From Metasolibacillus sp. (lineage in GTDB: Bacteria > Bacillota > Bacilli > Bacillales_A > Planococcaceae), in the NCBI RefSeq assembly GCF_025291715.1, contig NZ_JAMBIZ010000005.1, positions 1-64,000 of the forward strand: DNA of 64,000 nt. The letters run 5' to 3'. A program made the translations under genes and the position numbers. This document shows positions 37,340-46,242 of this stretch, one piece after another. The notes beneath the pieces were generated by a model. The model did no database searches. It had not been told where the DNA came from and worked only from the letters and a program-made list of their open reading frames with translations. Within the stretch, counting starts at the first letter, position 1; the number at the start of each line of letters is the position of its first letter.

Positions 37340-38119
37340 ATGAATTTATTATCAAAAACAAGAAAAATTAACGCAATGCTTCAAGCGACTGCTGGTAAGC
37401 CAGTAAACTTTAAAGAAATGGCGGATACGTTAGGTGACATTATCGACTCTAACGTCTTTATCGTAAGTCGTAAAGGGAAGCTTTTAGGTTTATCAATTCA
37501 CCAGCAAATCGAAAATGAGCGTATTAAAAAAATGTTTGCGGAGCGCCAATTCCCAGAAGAGTATACACAAAACTTATTTAATATTACAGAAACATCGCCA
37601 AACTTAGATGTAAATAATGAACATACAGCGTTCCCTGTTGAAAATAAAGATTTATTTGCATCTGGTTTAACAACGATTGTTCCAATTATTGGTGGTGGAG
37701 AGCGTTTAGGGACGTTAATCCTTGCACGTATTAACGATCAATTTAGCGATGATGATTTAATTTTAGCTGAGTATGGTGCAACAGTAGTCGGCATGGAAAT
37801 TTTACGTGAAAAAGCTGAGGAAATTGAAGAGGAGGCTCGTTCAAAAGCTGTTGTGCAAATGGCGATTAATTCATTATCATACTCTGAGCTTGAAGCGATT
37901 GAGCATATTTTCGAGGAGTTAGATGGTCACGAAGGGCTGCTTGTTGCTTCAAAAATTGCAGACCGCGTAGGTATTACTCGTTCAGTTATTGTCAATGCAT
38001 TACGCAAGCTAGAATCTGCTGGTGTAATCGAGTCGCGCTCACTTGGGATGAAAGGTACTTATATTAAAGTATTGAACGATAAATTTTTAGTTGCATTAGC
38101 TGAAATTAAAATGAAATAA
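37340..38119 (+). CDS. codY: GTP- and branched-chain amino acid-sensing repressor CodY
   Basis: The 259-residue global nutritional regulator has an N-terminal GAF domain (about 1-155) that binds isoleucine/valine and a C-terminal winged helix with [37 protein letters not shown]-related segments are also conserved. It is full length. The start follows AGGAGGA. It is the last gene before the flagellar operon; in B. subtilis CodY represses fla/che and this adjacency is conserved, but I found no convincing match to the AATTTTCWGAAAATT box in the gap. Confidence 0.97.
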   Translation: MNLLSKTRKINAMLQATAGKPVNFKEMADTLGDIIDSNVFIVSRKGKLLGLSIHQQIENERIKKMFAERQFPEEYTQNLFNITETSPNLDVNNEHTAFPVENKDLFASGLTTIVPIIGGGERLGTLILARINDQFSDDDLILAEYGATVVGMEILREKAEEIEEEARSKAVVQMAINSLSYSELEAIEHIFEELDGHEGLLVASKIADRVGITRSVIVNALRKLESAGVIESRSLGMKGTYIKVLNDKFLVALAEIKMK

Positions 38120-38136
38120 AAAGCGTTTTCGTTATA

Positions 38137-38180
38137 GGCTGTTTAAAAGTGATATCACTTTTAAACAGCCACTTTTATTG
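38137..38180 (+). terminator. Terminator-like hairpin after codY
   Basis: GGCTGTTTAAAAGTGAT (from 38137) pairs with ATCACTTTTTTAAACAGCC (to 38172) with a 2-base bulge; the following tail (ACTTTTATTG) is only moderately T-rich. Confidence 0.7.
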
Positions 38181-38375
38181 TTCTATTAAAAGAAGAAAAG
38201 ATTTTATACATTTTAATATAAATTATTTTTTACATAGTCCTAACAGTCTGGTGCTAAAAATAGTCTTATTGATTTATTTTTTAAATGAAACATAGTGATT
38301 AATGTAGATTTTTTGGTAATATTTATCGTAACGAAGTAAAAAAATGATATTTTACATAAAAATCCATTTTGATTT

Positions 38376-38499
38376 TTCGACAATGAAGAGAAAGAAATAG
38401 AATAAAATAGTTCTTATAGACTATCTAAAAAAGCTAAAAGACAATAGACACTATGGATTAACTTAATTACAATTAAACTAACAAAACTATTATCGAAAT
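38376..38499 (+). promoter_or_regulatory. Upstream region of the fla/che operon with candidate promoters
   Basis: The 417-base codY-flgB gap is very AT-rich and has no gene. Candidates are a sigma-A-like TTCGAC (38376-38381), 16 bases, TAGAAT (38398-38403), and a sigma-D-like TAAA (38474-38477), 14 bases, ATCGAAAT (38492-38499) that matches 5 of 8 positions of GCCGATAT. Both are modest matches, so the true start is uncertain. Confidence 0.3.
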
Positions 38500-38536
38500 G
38501 TGACGAATACCCTATATATTAAAAGAGGTGGATAGT

Positions 38537-38929
38537 GTGGATTTATTCGGTGGAACAATTCGCAATATAGAAAATGGCCTTTCTTATGCGACTTTAAAAC
38601 ATAAAACAATTGCTAACAATATTGCAAATGTCGATACGCCAAACTATAAGGCGAAAGATGTCAGTTTTAGAAGTATGTTAGAAGGTGCTAAACAAACATC
38701 AATTGCGGCAAATAAAAACGATGTTCGACATTATGATTTCGATGCAGAGCAATTTAAATCAGGCGTATTTGATTATGCAAATTTAAGAGCTCGTCATAAT
38801 GGAAATGGTGTAAATATGGATGCAGAGCAAGCTAAACTGGCTGAAAATACAATCTATTATAATGCGCTTATTGACCGTGTAAATGGAAAATTAAATACAC
38901 TAAATACAGTAATTAAAGGAGGGAAATAA
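38537..38929 (+). CDS. flgB: Flagellar rod protein FlgB
   Basis: The 130-residue proximal rod subunit is the first gene of the operon. The N-terminal HKTIANNIANVDTPNYKAKDVSF is the rod/hook-family signature, and the C-terminal helix pairs with it in the rod. I use GTG 38537, 5 bases after GAGGTGG; the GTG at 38528 overlaps that ribosome site. flgC follows after 2 bases. Confidence 0.95.
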   Translation: MDLFGGTIRNIENGLSYATLKHKTIANNIANVDTPNYKAKDVSFRSMLEGAKQTSIAANKNDVRHYDFDAEQFKSGVFDYANLRARHNGNGVNMDAEQAKLAENTIYYNALIDRVNGKLNTLNTVIKGGK

Positions 38930-38931
38930 GT

Positions 38932-39393
38932 ATGACAATCTTTCATAGTATGAATACAACTGCCTCCGCTTTAACAGCACAACGTTTACGTATGGATGTA
39001 ATTTCTTCAAATATGGCAAATATTGATACGACAAGAGCAAAGCAAGTGAATGGTGAGTGGGAGCCGTACCGTCGTAAAACAGTCACTTTAACAGCAAAAG
39101 AAGGTCAGTTTTCAAACTTTTTAAATGTAGCAATGGGGAAAACTGTGAAACATGGTGTCGGGAATGGTGTGAAGGTATCACGCATTAACGAAGATAATGA
39201 AACACCGTTTAAGCTTGTTTATAATCCAACACATATTGATGCAGATGAGAATGGTTATGTAAGAATGGCAAATGTAGACCCATTAAAAGAAATGGTTGAT
39301 TTAATTTCTGCAACGCGCTCCTATGAAGCGAATGTAACGGTGTTCAATGCCAATAAATCGATGCTGTCAAAAGCTTTAGAAATCGGCAAATAA
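38932..39393 (+). CDS. flgC: Flagellar rod protein FlgC
   Basis: The 153-residue rod subunit has the N-terminal motif LRMDVISSNMANIDTT and the C-terminal block NVDPLKEMVDLISATRSYEANVTVFNANKSMLSKALEIGK. It is full length, exported by the flagellar type III apparatus and assembled with FlgB. A ribosome site AAGGAGGG lies at the end of flgB. Confidence 0.96.
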   Translation: MTIFHSMNTTASALTAQRLRMDVISSNMANIDTTRAKQVNGEWEPYRRKTVTLTAKEGQFSNFLNVAMGKTVKHGVGNGVKVSRINEDNETPFKLVYNPTHIDADENGYVRMANVDPLKEMVDLISATRSYEANVTVFNANKSMLSKALEIGK

Positions 39394-39420
39394 CAAATTT
39401 GAAAGGAACTGTGATTACAC

Positions 39421-39729
39421 ATGGCGATGATTAACTCCATATCAATGTTTACTCCAACACAAGGAGTACAGCAACCTAATAAGTTAACAGTAACACCTTA
39501 CGAGGCGCAGCAAAACTTTGCGGCAACATTAAAGGACGCAATTGCACAAGTGAATGCGCAACAAATTCAATCCGACACATTGACGAATAAATTAATTAAT
39601 GGTGGCGATGTGGATTTACACGAGGTAATGATAGCTTCACAAAAAGCGAGTATCACACTAAATGCCACAATGGAAGTTCGAAATAAAGTGGTTGAAGCTT
39701 ACCAAGAAATTATGCGAATGAGTGTATAA
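39421..39729 (+). CDS. fliE: Flagellar hook-basal body protein FliE
   Basis: The 102-residue adapter joins the MS ring to the rod. The C-terminal part DLHEVMIASQKASITLNATMEVRNKVVEAYQEIMRM is characteristic. It is full length. Its stop codon is directly abutted by the decayed repeat pair, so the normally tight fliE-fliF junction is stretched to about 480 bases. Confidence 0.95.
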   Translation: MAMINSISMFTPTQGVQQPNKLTVTPYEAQQNFAATLKDAIAQVNAQQIQSDTLTNKLINGGDVDLHEVMIASQKASITLNATMEVRNKVVEAYQEIMRMSV

Positions 39730-39925
39730 TCAATTACGCCTCGGTTAATGATTTTTCAAATTTTTGGAGCTAACGGCGCAGAAAGTAGTCTGCGTCGTAC
39801 AGGTTCTTTTCAAAATTTGTGACATTCACCAAAAGATTTATTTTGATTCAGCAAATGTTTAAATATCTGCTGAAGTAAATGCTAATGAAATATGTATCTC
39901 GTCATTTTTCGAGGTCAAAGCTTTC
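39728..39925 (-). repeat. Structured repeat element, decayed copy C (inverted)
   Basis: Read on the minus strand, this is a diverged copy of the A/B element. It starts AATCAATTACGCCTCGG at 39728 (end of P5), keeps TTCAAAATTTGTGACAT and TTTATTTTGATTCAG blocks aligned with copy B, and preserves stems where copy B has them. P2 is TTCAGCA/TGCTGAA (39847-39853 / 39868-39874), P1 is CTCG/CGAG (39898-39901 / 39910-39913), and a GGCGCAGA/TCTGCGTC stem lies in the P3/P4 region (about 39774-39797). The P5 palindrome itself has lost one arm. Confidence 0.6.
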
Positions 39926-39974
39926 TGTACCTATTGCTATGCTTTCAGTACAAAATACATTGTTGAATCAAAAA

Positions 39975-40178
39975 ACAATTATGACGAAAAAAATCGTCTT
40001 GATTTAGCACATGATTTTATGTCGAAATGGATGCGTTAAGTACATAAAGCCTAAGCTTGTAGAGTGACAAAACTAGCGCATTTCAGCAGGCATTTAAATT
40101 TAGCTCAATCAAGTTAAAGTTCCTGATAAAAAGCACAGGTTAAAAATTGAACAAATATTCGCAAAGGCGTAATTGTTT
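39975..40178 (+). repeat. Structured repeat element, decayed copy D
   Basis: The plus-strand copy faces copy C. It has a P1-like GACGA/TCGTC (39983-39987 / 39994-39998), ATAAAGCCTAAGC aligned with ATAAAGCCTCCGGC of copy B, and the 3' end TTCGCAAAGGCGTAATTG (P5 right arm, 40166-40175) aligned with GCCGAGGCGTAATTG. The left P5 arm is mutated. C and D together form an inverted pair whose outer ends are CAATTACGCC and GGCGTAATTG. Confidence 0.5.
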
Positions 40179-40208
40179 ATAGCATTCACTATTACCGGAG
40201 GATCCATA

Positions 40209-41801
40209 ATGAATGAACGATTAACAAAAGTAAAAACCGATTCGACCAATTTTTGGTCAAGTCGTACAAAAAAGCAAAAAGGCGCGATGGTCGGTGCACT
40301 GGTAGTAATTATTGCATTTGCAAGCATCCTTACATATCTTTTAACACGCACAGAAATGGTCCCGATGTATACGAATTTATCACAGGCTGAAGTTGGGCAA
40401 ATTAGAGATGTTTTAGAGGCGGATGGTGTTACATACGAAATTACAGCAGGTGGTACAAATATTTTAGTGCCAGCAAAGCAAGCAGATGCATTAAAAGTAT
40501 CTTTGGCAAATCAAGGATTTCCGAAAACCGGTGGAATTGACACATCATTTTTTGCTGAAAATGCAGGGTTTGGGATGACTGATAATGAATTCGAAGTGTT
40601 GAAAAACGAGACAATGCAAACAGCTATTGTAAATTTATTAAAACAAGTTGATGGGGTAGAAGGTGCCCGTGTAAATATTACAATGCCAAAGCAAGGTGTC
40701 TTTTTACAGGATGGACAAGGAGAAGCAACAGCGGCTGTAATGTTAACTACAGCACCTGGACATCAATTTACAGAAACTCAAATTAAAACATTATACAGCT
40801 TAGTAGCAAAAAGCGTGCCTAATTTACCATTAGAAAACATTGAAATTTCAAATCAGCATATGGAATATTATGATTTGGAATCAGCTACGTCTGGTGGTTC
40901 AGTAGCGACTCCAGAAGGGCAAATGCAGCTGAAGAAAACGGTTGAACGTGATTTACAGCGTCAAGTCCAAAATATGTTAGGTACATTGATGGGACAAGAT
41001 AAAGTGTTTGTATCTGTGACAACGGATATTGACTTTAAAAAGGAAAATCGTCAAGAAGATCTTGTAGAGCCTGTTGATGAAGAAAATATGTCAGGAATTG
41101 CGATTAGCGCCCAAACTATTACAGAAACATATACTGGAACTGGAGCTGCGGCAACTGGTACACCAGAAGCAGGACAACAGACAGATAATTTTACAGATTA
41201 TGTAGAGGGTGCTGCAGGAAATGGTGATTATGAACGAATCGAAGAAAAAGTAAATAGCGATGTAAATCGTATTCGCAAAGATATTCAGGAGTCACCTTAT
41301 AAAATTCGCGATATTGGTATTCAAGTTGGTGTAGAGCCACCAAACCCAGAAGATTTAGCATCATTGCCAGATGAAAGTGTGGCGGCGATTCGAGAAATGG
41401 TAGCATCTATTATTAGCACATCGCTTAATAAAGATGCAGTAGGTGATTTAACAGATGAAGAGCTTGCAAGTAAAGTTGTTGTTACAGTACAGCAATTCTA
41501 TGGAAAAGACGTTGCAGTAGATACAGAAACAACAGCAATTCCTTGGTGGGTTTGGGTAATTGGCGGCGTATTATTAGTTGCAATTGTACTTTTAGTATTC
41601 TATATTTTACGTTCTCGCAAACGTAAAGAAGAGGCGGAACTATCAGCGATTGAAGAACAACAAGAACAAATTATTGTTGATGATATTGCTGATGAAAAAG
41701 AAACAGAAGCAACAGTGCGTCGTAAGCAGCTAGAAAAAATGGCAAAAGAAAAACCAGATGATTTTGCCAAGTTGTTACGTAGTTGGATTGCTGAGGATTA
41801 A
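40209..41801 (+). CDS. fliF: Flagellar MS-ring protein FliF
   Basis: The 530-residue protein forms the membrane ring that seeds the basal body. Transmembrane helix 1 is at about residues 26-46, with ring-building domains after it (YTNLSQAEVGQIRDVLEADGVTYEI, and GARVNITMPKQGVFLQDGQ). Transmembrane helix 2 is at about 441-464 and the acidic cytoplasmic tail (DDFAKLLRSWIAED) binds FliG. The ATG at 40209 follows GGAGGA. Full length. It is flanked on both sides by copies of the structured repeat. Confidence 0.96.
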   Translation: MNERLTKVKTDSTNFWSSRTKKQKGAMVGALVVIIAFASILTYLLTRTEMVPMYTNLSQAEVGQIRDVLEADGVTYEITAGGTNILVPAKQADALKVSLANQGFPKTGGIDTSFFAENAGFGMTDNEFEVLKNETMQTAIVNLLKQVDGVEGARVNITMPKQGVFLQDGQGEATAAVMLTTAPGHQFTETQIKTLYSLVAKSVPNLPLENIEISNQHMEYYDLESATSGGSVATPEGQMQLKKTVERDLQRQVQNMLGTLMGQDKVFVSVTTDIDFKKENRQEDLVEPVDEENMSGIAISAQTITETYTGTGAAATGTPEAGQQTDNFTDYVEGAAGNGDYERIEEKVNSDVNRIRKDIQESPYKIRDIGIQVGVEPPNPEDLASLPDESVAAIREMVASIISTSLNKDAVGDLTDEELASKVVVTVQQFYGKDVAVDTETTAIPWWVWVIGGVLLVAIVLLVFYILRSRKRKEEAELSAIEEQQEQIIVDDIADEKETEATVRRKQLEKMAKEKPDDFAKLLRSWIAED

Positions 41802-41826
41802 TTTTGACTCGGTAGACGTCAATTTC

Positions 41827-42026
41827 TATTGATAGCAATATGAATATTTAAGTAGCATGTAATTCAGTGGGCATCCGAAGGCTCACTGAATCAAAATAAA
41901 GCCTCCGGCGGATGTCATAGATTTTGAAGAGAGGCCTGCACTAAGCAGGCCAGTTAACCGTTGTCACAGGGTGTGACGGCTCACTCGAAAAAATCTGGAC
42001 GCAATTACGCCGAGGCGTAATTGATT
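41827..42026 (+). repeat. Structured repeat element, copy B, in the fliF-fliG junction
   Basis: Stems in order: P1 TATTG/CAATA (41827-41840); P2 ATTCAGTGGGC/GCTCACTGAAT (41862-41891, one G-T pair); P3 GGCCTGC/GCAGGCC (about 41933-41951); P4 GTCACA/TGTGAC (about 41964-41978); P5 CAATTACGCC/GGCGTAATTG (42002-42011 / 42014-42023). Compared with copy A, P1, P2 and P3 differ in sequence on both arms while remaining paired. The element ends 4 bases before the fliG ribosome site GGAGGGG, so it must be part of the flagellar mRNA. Confidence 0.82.
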
Positions 42027-42038
42027 GGAGGGGTGGCT

Positions 42039-43052
42039 ATGTCTAAGAAAGACAAGGAATTATCAGGGAAGCAAAAAGCTGCCCTACTCTTAATTTCATT
42101 GGGACCAGAAGTGTCAGCTTCAGTATATAAACATTTAAGTGAAGAGGAAATTGAACGCTTAACTTTAGAAATTTCCAGTGTTAAAAAAGTAGAGTCACAT
42201 ATGAAGGAAGAAATTATTGAGGAATTTCACAATATTGCATTAGCGCAAGATTACATTACACAAGGCGGTATTGGCTATGCAAAAACAGTTTTAGAAAAAG
42301 CATTAGGCAGTGACCAAGCGCAAGCAATTTTAAATCGCTTAACGTCATCGCTTCAAGTGAGACCGTTTGATTTTGCACGTAAAGCAGATCCAGCTCAAAT
42401 TTTCAACTTTATTCAAAATGAGCATCCACAAACAATCGCTTTAATTTTATCTTATTTAGAAGCAGGGCAAGCAGGAATTATTTTATCTTCATTACCTCAA
42501 GAGGTCCAAGCGGATATTGCAAAGCGTATTGCAATGATGGATTCAACATCACCAGAAGTAATTAGTGAAATTGAATCTGTTTTAGAGCGCAAGCTATCTT
42601 CTACTGTAACGCAAGATTACACTGAAACTGGTGGCGTTGACGCTGTCGTAGAAGTACTTAGCGGAGTGGACCGTCAAACGGAAAAAACAATTTTGGATGC
42701 ACTCGAAATTCAAGATCCAGAATTGGCAGAAGAAATCAAGAAGCGCATGTTCGTATTCGAAGATATCGTTACGCTTGATAACCGTTCAATCCAACGTGTT
42801 ATTCGCGACTGCGAAAATGAAGACTTACTATTATCAATGAAAGTTTCTTCTGATGAAGTAAAAGATATTATTTTCCGTAATATGTCACAGCGTATGGCAG
42901 AAACGTTTAAAGAAGAGATGGAAATTATGGGGCCAGTACGCTTACGAGATGTAGAGGACGCACAGTCTCGCATCGTAGCGGTTATTCGACGCTTAGAAGA
43001 TGCTGGAGAAATCATTATAGCTCGCGGTGGAGGAGATGACGTCATTGTCTAG
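42039..43052 (+). CDS. fliG: Flagellar motor switch protein FliG
   Basis: The 337-residue C-ring protein transmits torque from MotAB. The N-terminal domain binds FliF (KQKAALLLISLGPEVSASVYKHL), the middle domain contains the EHPQ motif (NEHPQTIALILSYL), and the C-terminal domain has the charged torque helix (VMRDC-like IQRVIRDCENEDLLLSMK). The start at 42039 follows TTGGAGGGG, placed right after repeat copy B. It overlaps the start of fliH. Confidence 0.97.
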   Translation: MSKKDKELSGKQKAALLLISLGPEVSASVYKHLSEEEIERLTLEISSVKKVESHMKEEIIEEFHNIALAQDYITQGGIGYAKTVLEKALGSDQAQAILNRLTSSLQVRPFDFARKADPAQIFNFIQNEHPQTIALILSYLEAGQAGIILSSLPQEVQADIAKRIAMMDSTSPEVISEIESVLERKLSSTVTQDYTETGGVDAVVEVLSGVDRQTEKTILDALEIQDPELAEEIKKRMFVFEDIVTLDNRSIQRVIRDCENEDLLLSMKVSSDEVKDIIFRNMSQRMAETFKEEMEIMGPVRLRDVEDAQSRIVAVIRRLEDAGEIIIARGGGDDVIV

Positions 43053-43836
43053 AATTATTCGCTCTATACAAGCACAGTCAACTGAAGCAGAGCAGGGCGT
43101 TAAAATCGAAATTAAAGATTTTTTTCAGCCAACAGCTTTTCAAACAGATGCTCAGGCAGGAGAACTTGAAAATTTAACATTAGAAAATATTCAGGCAGAG
43201 CGGGAAATGTATTTAACTGAGGCGAGACAACAAATTGAGTTCGAGCGTCAACAGCTAGAGCAATATCGAGATGAGCAATTACAAGCTATCGAGCAATTGA
43301 AGCAAATTTGGCAAGAGGAAAAGCTCATGCTTGAGCAACAAGCGCATGAAGAGGGCTTTGCTGCTGGCTATGAAGAAGGGATACAAAAAGCTAATGCTGC
43401 GATGGAACAGTCGCTTACAATGGCCAATGAAACAATCACACAGGCGCAGCAAAATGCGAAAAAGTATATTGATGATCAAGAATTTGTTGTATTAGAGCTC
43501 GCTTTAACTGCTGCTGAACGAATTATTGGTGTAGCACTTGAACGAGACAATGAACTATTTACTGAAATCGTCAAACGTGGCTTAAAAGAAGCGCGAGAAA
43601 TGAAAGGAATCAAAGTATATGTTGCACCAGCCTATTATCAACTCATTACCAAAAACTATGATGAACTAGCTGAGATGTTCCCACCAGATGTGCCTTTACT
43701 GTTTTTTGTAAATGAAGATTTAAATAGCACAGAAAGCTATATTGAAACGAATCATGGACGTATTGTTGTATCGATTGATGAACAGCTCAATGAACTACGT
43801 TTGAAGCTAAATGAAATTTTAACAAGCAAGGACTGA
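43045..43836 (+). CDS. fliH: Flagellar export regulator FliH
   Basis: The 263-residue protein is long, Glu/Gln-rich and coiled-coil (about 50-140), with a conserved C-terminal domain (ERIIGVALERDNELFTEIVKRGLKEA). FliH dimers bind and restrain the FliI ATPase. The start is uncertain: TTG 43045 is 9 bases after GGAGGAG, while the ATG at 43036 abuts it and a GTG lies at 43027. It overlaps the fliG stop in either case. Confidence 0.92.
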   Translation: MSRIIRSIQAQSTEAEQGVKIEIKDFFQPTAFQTDAQAGELENLTLENIQAEREMYLTEARQQIEFERQQLEQYRDEQLQAIEQLKQIWQEEKLMLEQQAHEEGFAAGYEEGIQKANAAMEQSLTMANETITQAQQNAKKYIDDQEFVVLELALTAAERIIGVALERDNELFTEIVKRGLKEAREMKGIKVYVAPAYYQLITKNYDELAEMFPPDVPLLFFVNEDLNSTESYIETNHGRIVVSIDEQLNELRLKLNEILTSKD

Positions 43837-43841
43837 TACGG

Positions 43842-45170
43842 ATGAAAGCGACTCAATTAATTGAACAAATACCAAACCTTAATACTTTTAAGAAATTTGG
43901 ACGCGTCACGAGAGTAGTAGGCTTAATGATTGAGTCACGGGGTCCTGAAAGTTCAATAGGAGATGTATGTAAAATACATGTGCAAACGGTGCAGCATGGA
44001 CAGCAAACAATACTTGCTGAAGTGGTAGGCTTCAGAGATGAGATTGTTGTTTTGATGCCATTCTCCTCGTTGCGTGAAATTTCAATTGGCTGTTTAGTCG
44101 AAGGAACTGGAAAACCGCTGGAAGTAAAGGTTGGCCCTGAGCTAATTGGAAAAATACTCGATTCAATGGGCAATCCATATGATGGCTATACATTACCAAA
44201 AGGTCTTGTGTCTGTACAAACAGAGCGACAACCGCCTAACCCGATGACACGTCCACCTATTAGTGAACGAATGGAAGTCGGCGTAAAGGCGATTGATGGT
44301 ATGCTGACAATTGGTACAGGACAAAGGGTTGGTATTTTCGCTGGTTCAGGTGTCGGAAAAAGTACGCTACTTGGGATGATTGCTCGTAATACAAAGGCTG
44401 ATTTAAATGTCATTGCACTAGTAGGTGAGCGTGGTCGAGAAGTTCGAGAGTTTATTGAACGAGATTTAGGACCAGAAGGTTTAAGTCGTTCGATAGTTGT
44501 TGCAGCAACGAGTGATCAACCGGCTTTAATGCGCATTAAAGCCGCATTTACTGCAACAGCAATAGCGGAGTATTTCCGAGATCGCGGAATGAATGTCATG
44601 TTAATGATGGATTCTGTAACGCGTGTTGCAATGGCACAGAGAGAGGTAGGTTTAGCCGTTGGTGAACCACCAGCAACGCGAGGCTATACGCCTTCTGTAT
44701 TTGCCATTCTCCCTTCATTGTTAGAACGTACAGGAACGAATTTAAAAGGGTCTATCACAGCCTTTTATACGGTGCTAGTAGATGGGGATGACATGAATGA
44801 GCCGATTGCAGATACTGTACGTGGTATTTTAGATGGACATATCGTTTTAGATCGAACTTTAGCGAATAAAGGGCAGTACCCAGCTATTAACGTCTTGAAA
44901 AGTGTCAGTCGTTTAATGAATCATATTGCAGCACCTGAGCATGTAAAAGCAGCAGAACGCTTACGAGAGTTGTATTATACGTATGACAAATCTGAGGATT
45001 TGATTAACATTGGTGCATATAAGCGAGGTACATCGCGTGAAATCGATGAAGCGATTCAATATGAGCCGCTAATTACAGCATATTTAAAGCAAGGCTACAA
45101 AGACTATGTATCTATCGAGCAAGCTGTCAATGAATTAATTACTCTAGCAAATGGTGGTGTATCATCATAA
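43842..45170 (+). CDS. fliI: Flagellum-specific ATP synthase FliI
   Basis: The 442-residue export ATPase is of the F1-beta/alpha type. Walker A is GSGVGKSTLLGMI (about residues 166-178), Walker B VMLMMDSVTRVAMAQREVGLAVGEPPATRGY. It energises substrate delivery to the export gate. It is full length. The ATG follows AAGGACTGATACGG. The stop overlaps fliJ. Confidence 0.97.
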   Translation: MKATQLIEQIPNLNTFKKFGRVTRVVGLMIESRGPESSIGDVCKIHVQTVQHGQQTILAEVVGFRDEIVVLMPFSSLREISIGCLVEGTGKPLEVKVGPELIGKILDSMGNPYDGYTLPKGLVSVQTERQPPNPMTRPPISERMEVGVKAIDGMLTIGTGQRVGIFAGSGVGKSTLLGMIARNTKADLNVIALVGERGREVREFIERDLGPEGLSRSIVVAATSDQPALMRIKAAFTATAIAEYFRDRGMNVMLMMDSVTRVAMAQREVGLAVGEPPATRGYTPSVFAILPSLLERTGTNLKGSITAFYTVLVDGDDMNEPIADTVRGILDGHIVLDRTLANKGQYPAINVLKSVSRLMNHIAAPEHVKAAERLRELYYTYDKSEDLINIGAYKRGTSREIDEAIQYEPLITAYLKQGYKDYVSIEQAVNELITLANGGVSS

Positions 45171-45616
45171 TGCAATACACATATCGGTTTGAAAAAATAT
45201 TAGTTGTGCGTGAGCAAGAGAAAAATGAATCTGAAATCGCTTATAAAGAGTCTGTACGTGTCTTTGAGGAAATTGCTACAAAGCTCTATGACTTATTAAA
45301 AAAGAAAGAAGATTTACTAGTCTACCAACAAGAGCGCTTATCTATAGGTGCTTCTATTGATGAAATTAGTCATTATGCTAATTTCATAGATAGTATGGAA
45401 AAGACAATTGCAGATGTTCAACAAAAGGTTGTACAAGCCCGTTCGAAAATGAATTGGCATGAACAAAAGCTGTTGGAAAAAAACTTAGAGGTTCGCAAGT
45501 TTGAAAAAATGCGTGAAAAAGACTTCGATGCCTTTAGAGAAGAGCAAAATCGCATTGAAGCAAAGCAATTAGATGAACTATCATCGCTTGCATATAACAA
45601 AAGAGAAATCAGGTGA
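45170..45616 (+). CDS. fliJ: Flagellar export chaperone FliJ
   Basis: The 148-residue, almost entirely coiled-coil protein begins YTYRFEKILVVREQEKNESEIAYKES, a typical FliJ start. FliJ acts as the central stalk of the FliI hexamer and escorts chaperones. It begins within the fliI stop codon. Weak sequence conservation is normal for this family; position supports the assignment strongly. Confidence 0.92.
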   Translation: MQYTYRFEKILVVREQEKNESEIAYKESVRVFEEIATKLYDLLKKKEDLLVYQQERLSIGASIDEISHYANFIDSMEKTIADVQQKVVQARSKMNWHEQKLLEKNLEVRKFEKMREKDFDAFREEQNRIEAKQLDELSSLAYNKREIR

Positions 45617-45620
45617 TGTC

Positions 45621-46223
45621 ATGGCGAAAAAACAAGTTGAAAATGTAAATGCAGAAGAGCTTGATGACAAGAAGCCGGGGTTTTTTCAAAAATTCTTTAT
45701 GCTGTTTATTATCCCATTATTATTTATCGTTACACTTGTATTAATTGTAAGTTATTTTACAAATACAAACGTGTTTCAATTTGCAGATAGTATGAAAGAA
45801 AAAATCCCATTCCTTGACAAAAAAGAAGAGGGAACTTCAGAAAACCCAACGATGACAGGGGAAAGAATCGTTACATTACAAGCAGAGCTTCAAGAAAAAG
45901 AAGCGAAGATTGAGCAATTACAAGCTGAAATTGATGCCTCAAAAGAAGCAAATAATGAATTGTTAATAGAGCAAGAGAAATTACAATTTGAAATTGAGAA
46001 ACTACAGCGTGAACAAGAAGACATAAAAAAAGATTTCCAAGAAATTTTATCTACTTATGAGAAAATGTCTGCAAAAGTAGCAGCACCTATTTTGATTGAC
46101 ATGAATGATGAAGAGGCACTTCGCATTATGTCGAATTTGAAGCCAGACATTCTTGCAGCAATTTTTTCAAAAATGCCGCCAGCGGATGCGGCACGTTATA
46201 CAGAATTGCTAGCACAACAGTAA
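45621..46223 (+). CDS. MotE/YlxF-like flagellar operon protein
   Basis: The 200-residue protein has a short Lys-rich start, one transmembrane helix (about residues 26-48), a long coiled coil (about 85-140), and a C-terminal MgtE-N-like segment (LIDMNDEEALRIMSNLKPDILAAIFSKMPPADAARYTELLA). This layout matches YlxF of B. subtilis and MotE of alpha-proteobacteria. The ATG at 45621 follows AGGTGATG. It stands between fliJ and fliK, the normal place; its role is unproven in Bacillales. Confidence 0.85.
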   Translation: MAKKQVENVNAEELDDKKPGFFQKFFMLFIIPLLFIVTLVLIVSYFTNTNVFQFADSMKEKIPFLDKKEEGTSENPTMTGERIVTLQAELQEKEAKIEQLQAEIDASKEANNELLIEQEKLQFEIEKLQREQEDIKKDFQEILSTYEKMSAKVAAPILIDMNDEEALRIMSNLKPDILAAIFSKMPPADAARYTELLAQQ

Positions 46224-46242
46224 TTTGAGAGGAGGTGAAAAA

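Noticed and set aside
38173-38530. CodY box or strong sigma-D promoter before flgB
   Set aside because: No acceptable match to AATTTTCWGAAAATT was found and the sigma-D-like site matches only 5 of 8 -10 positions, so neither is claimed beyond a low-confidence entry.
39868-40039. Open frame of about 55 codons in the fliE-fliF gap, containing protein-like segments such as VKAFCTYCYAFSTKY
   Set aside because: It has no start codon or ribosome site and spans the border between decayed repeat copies C and D, so it is best explained as chance.
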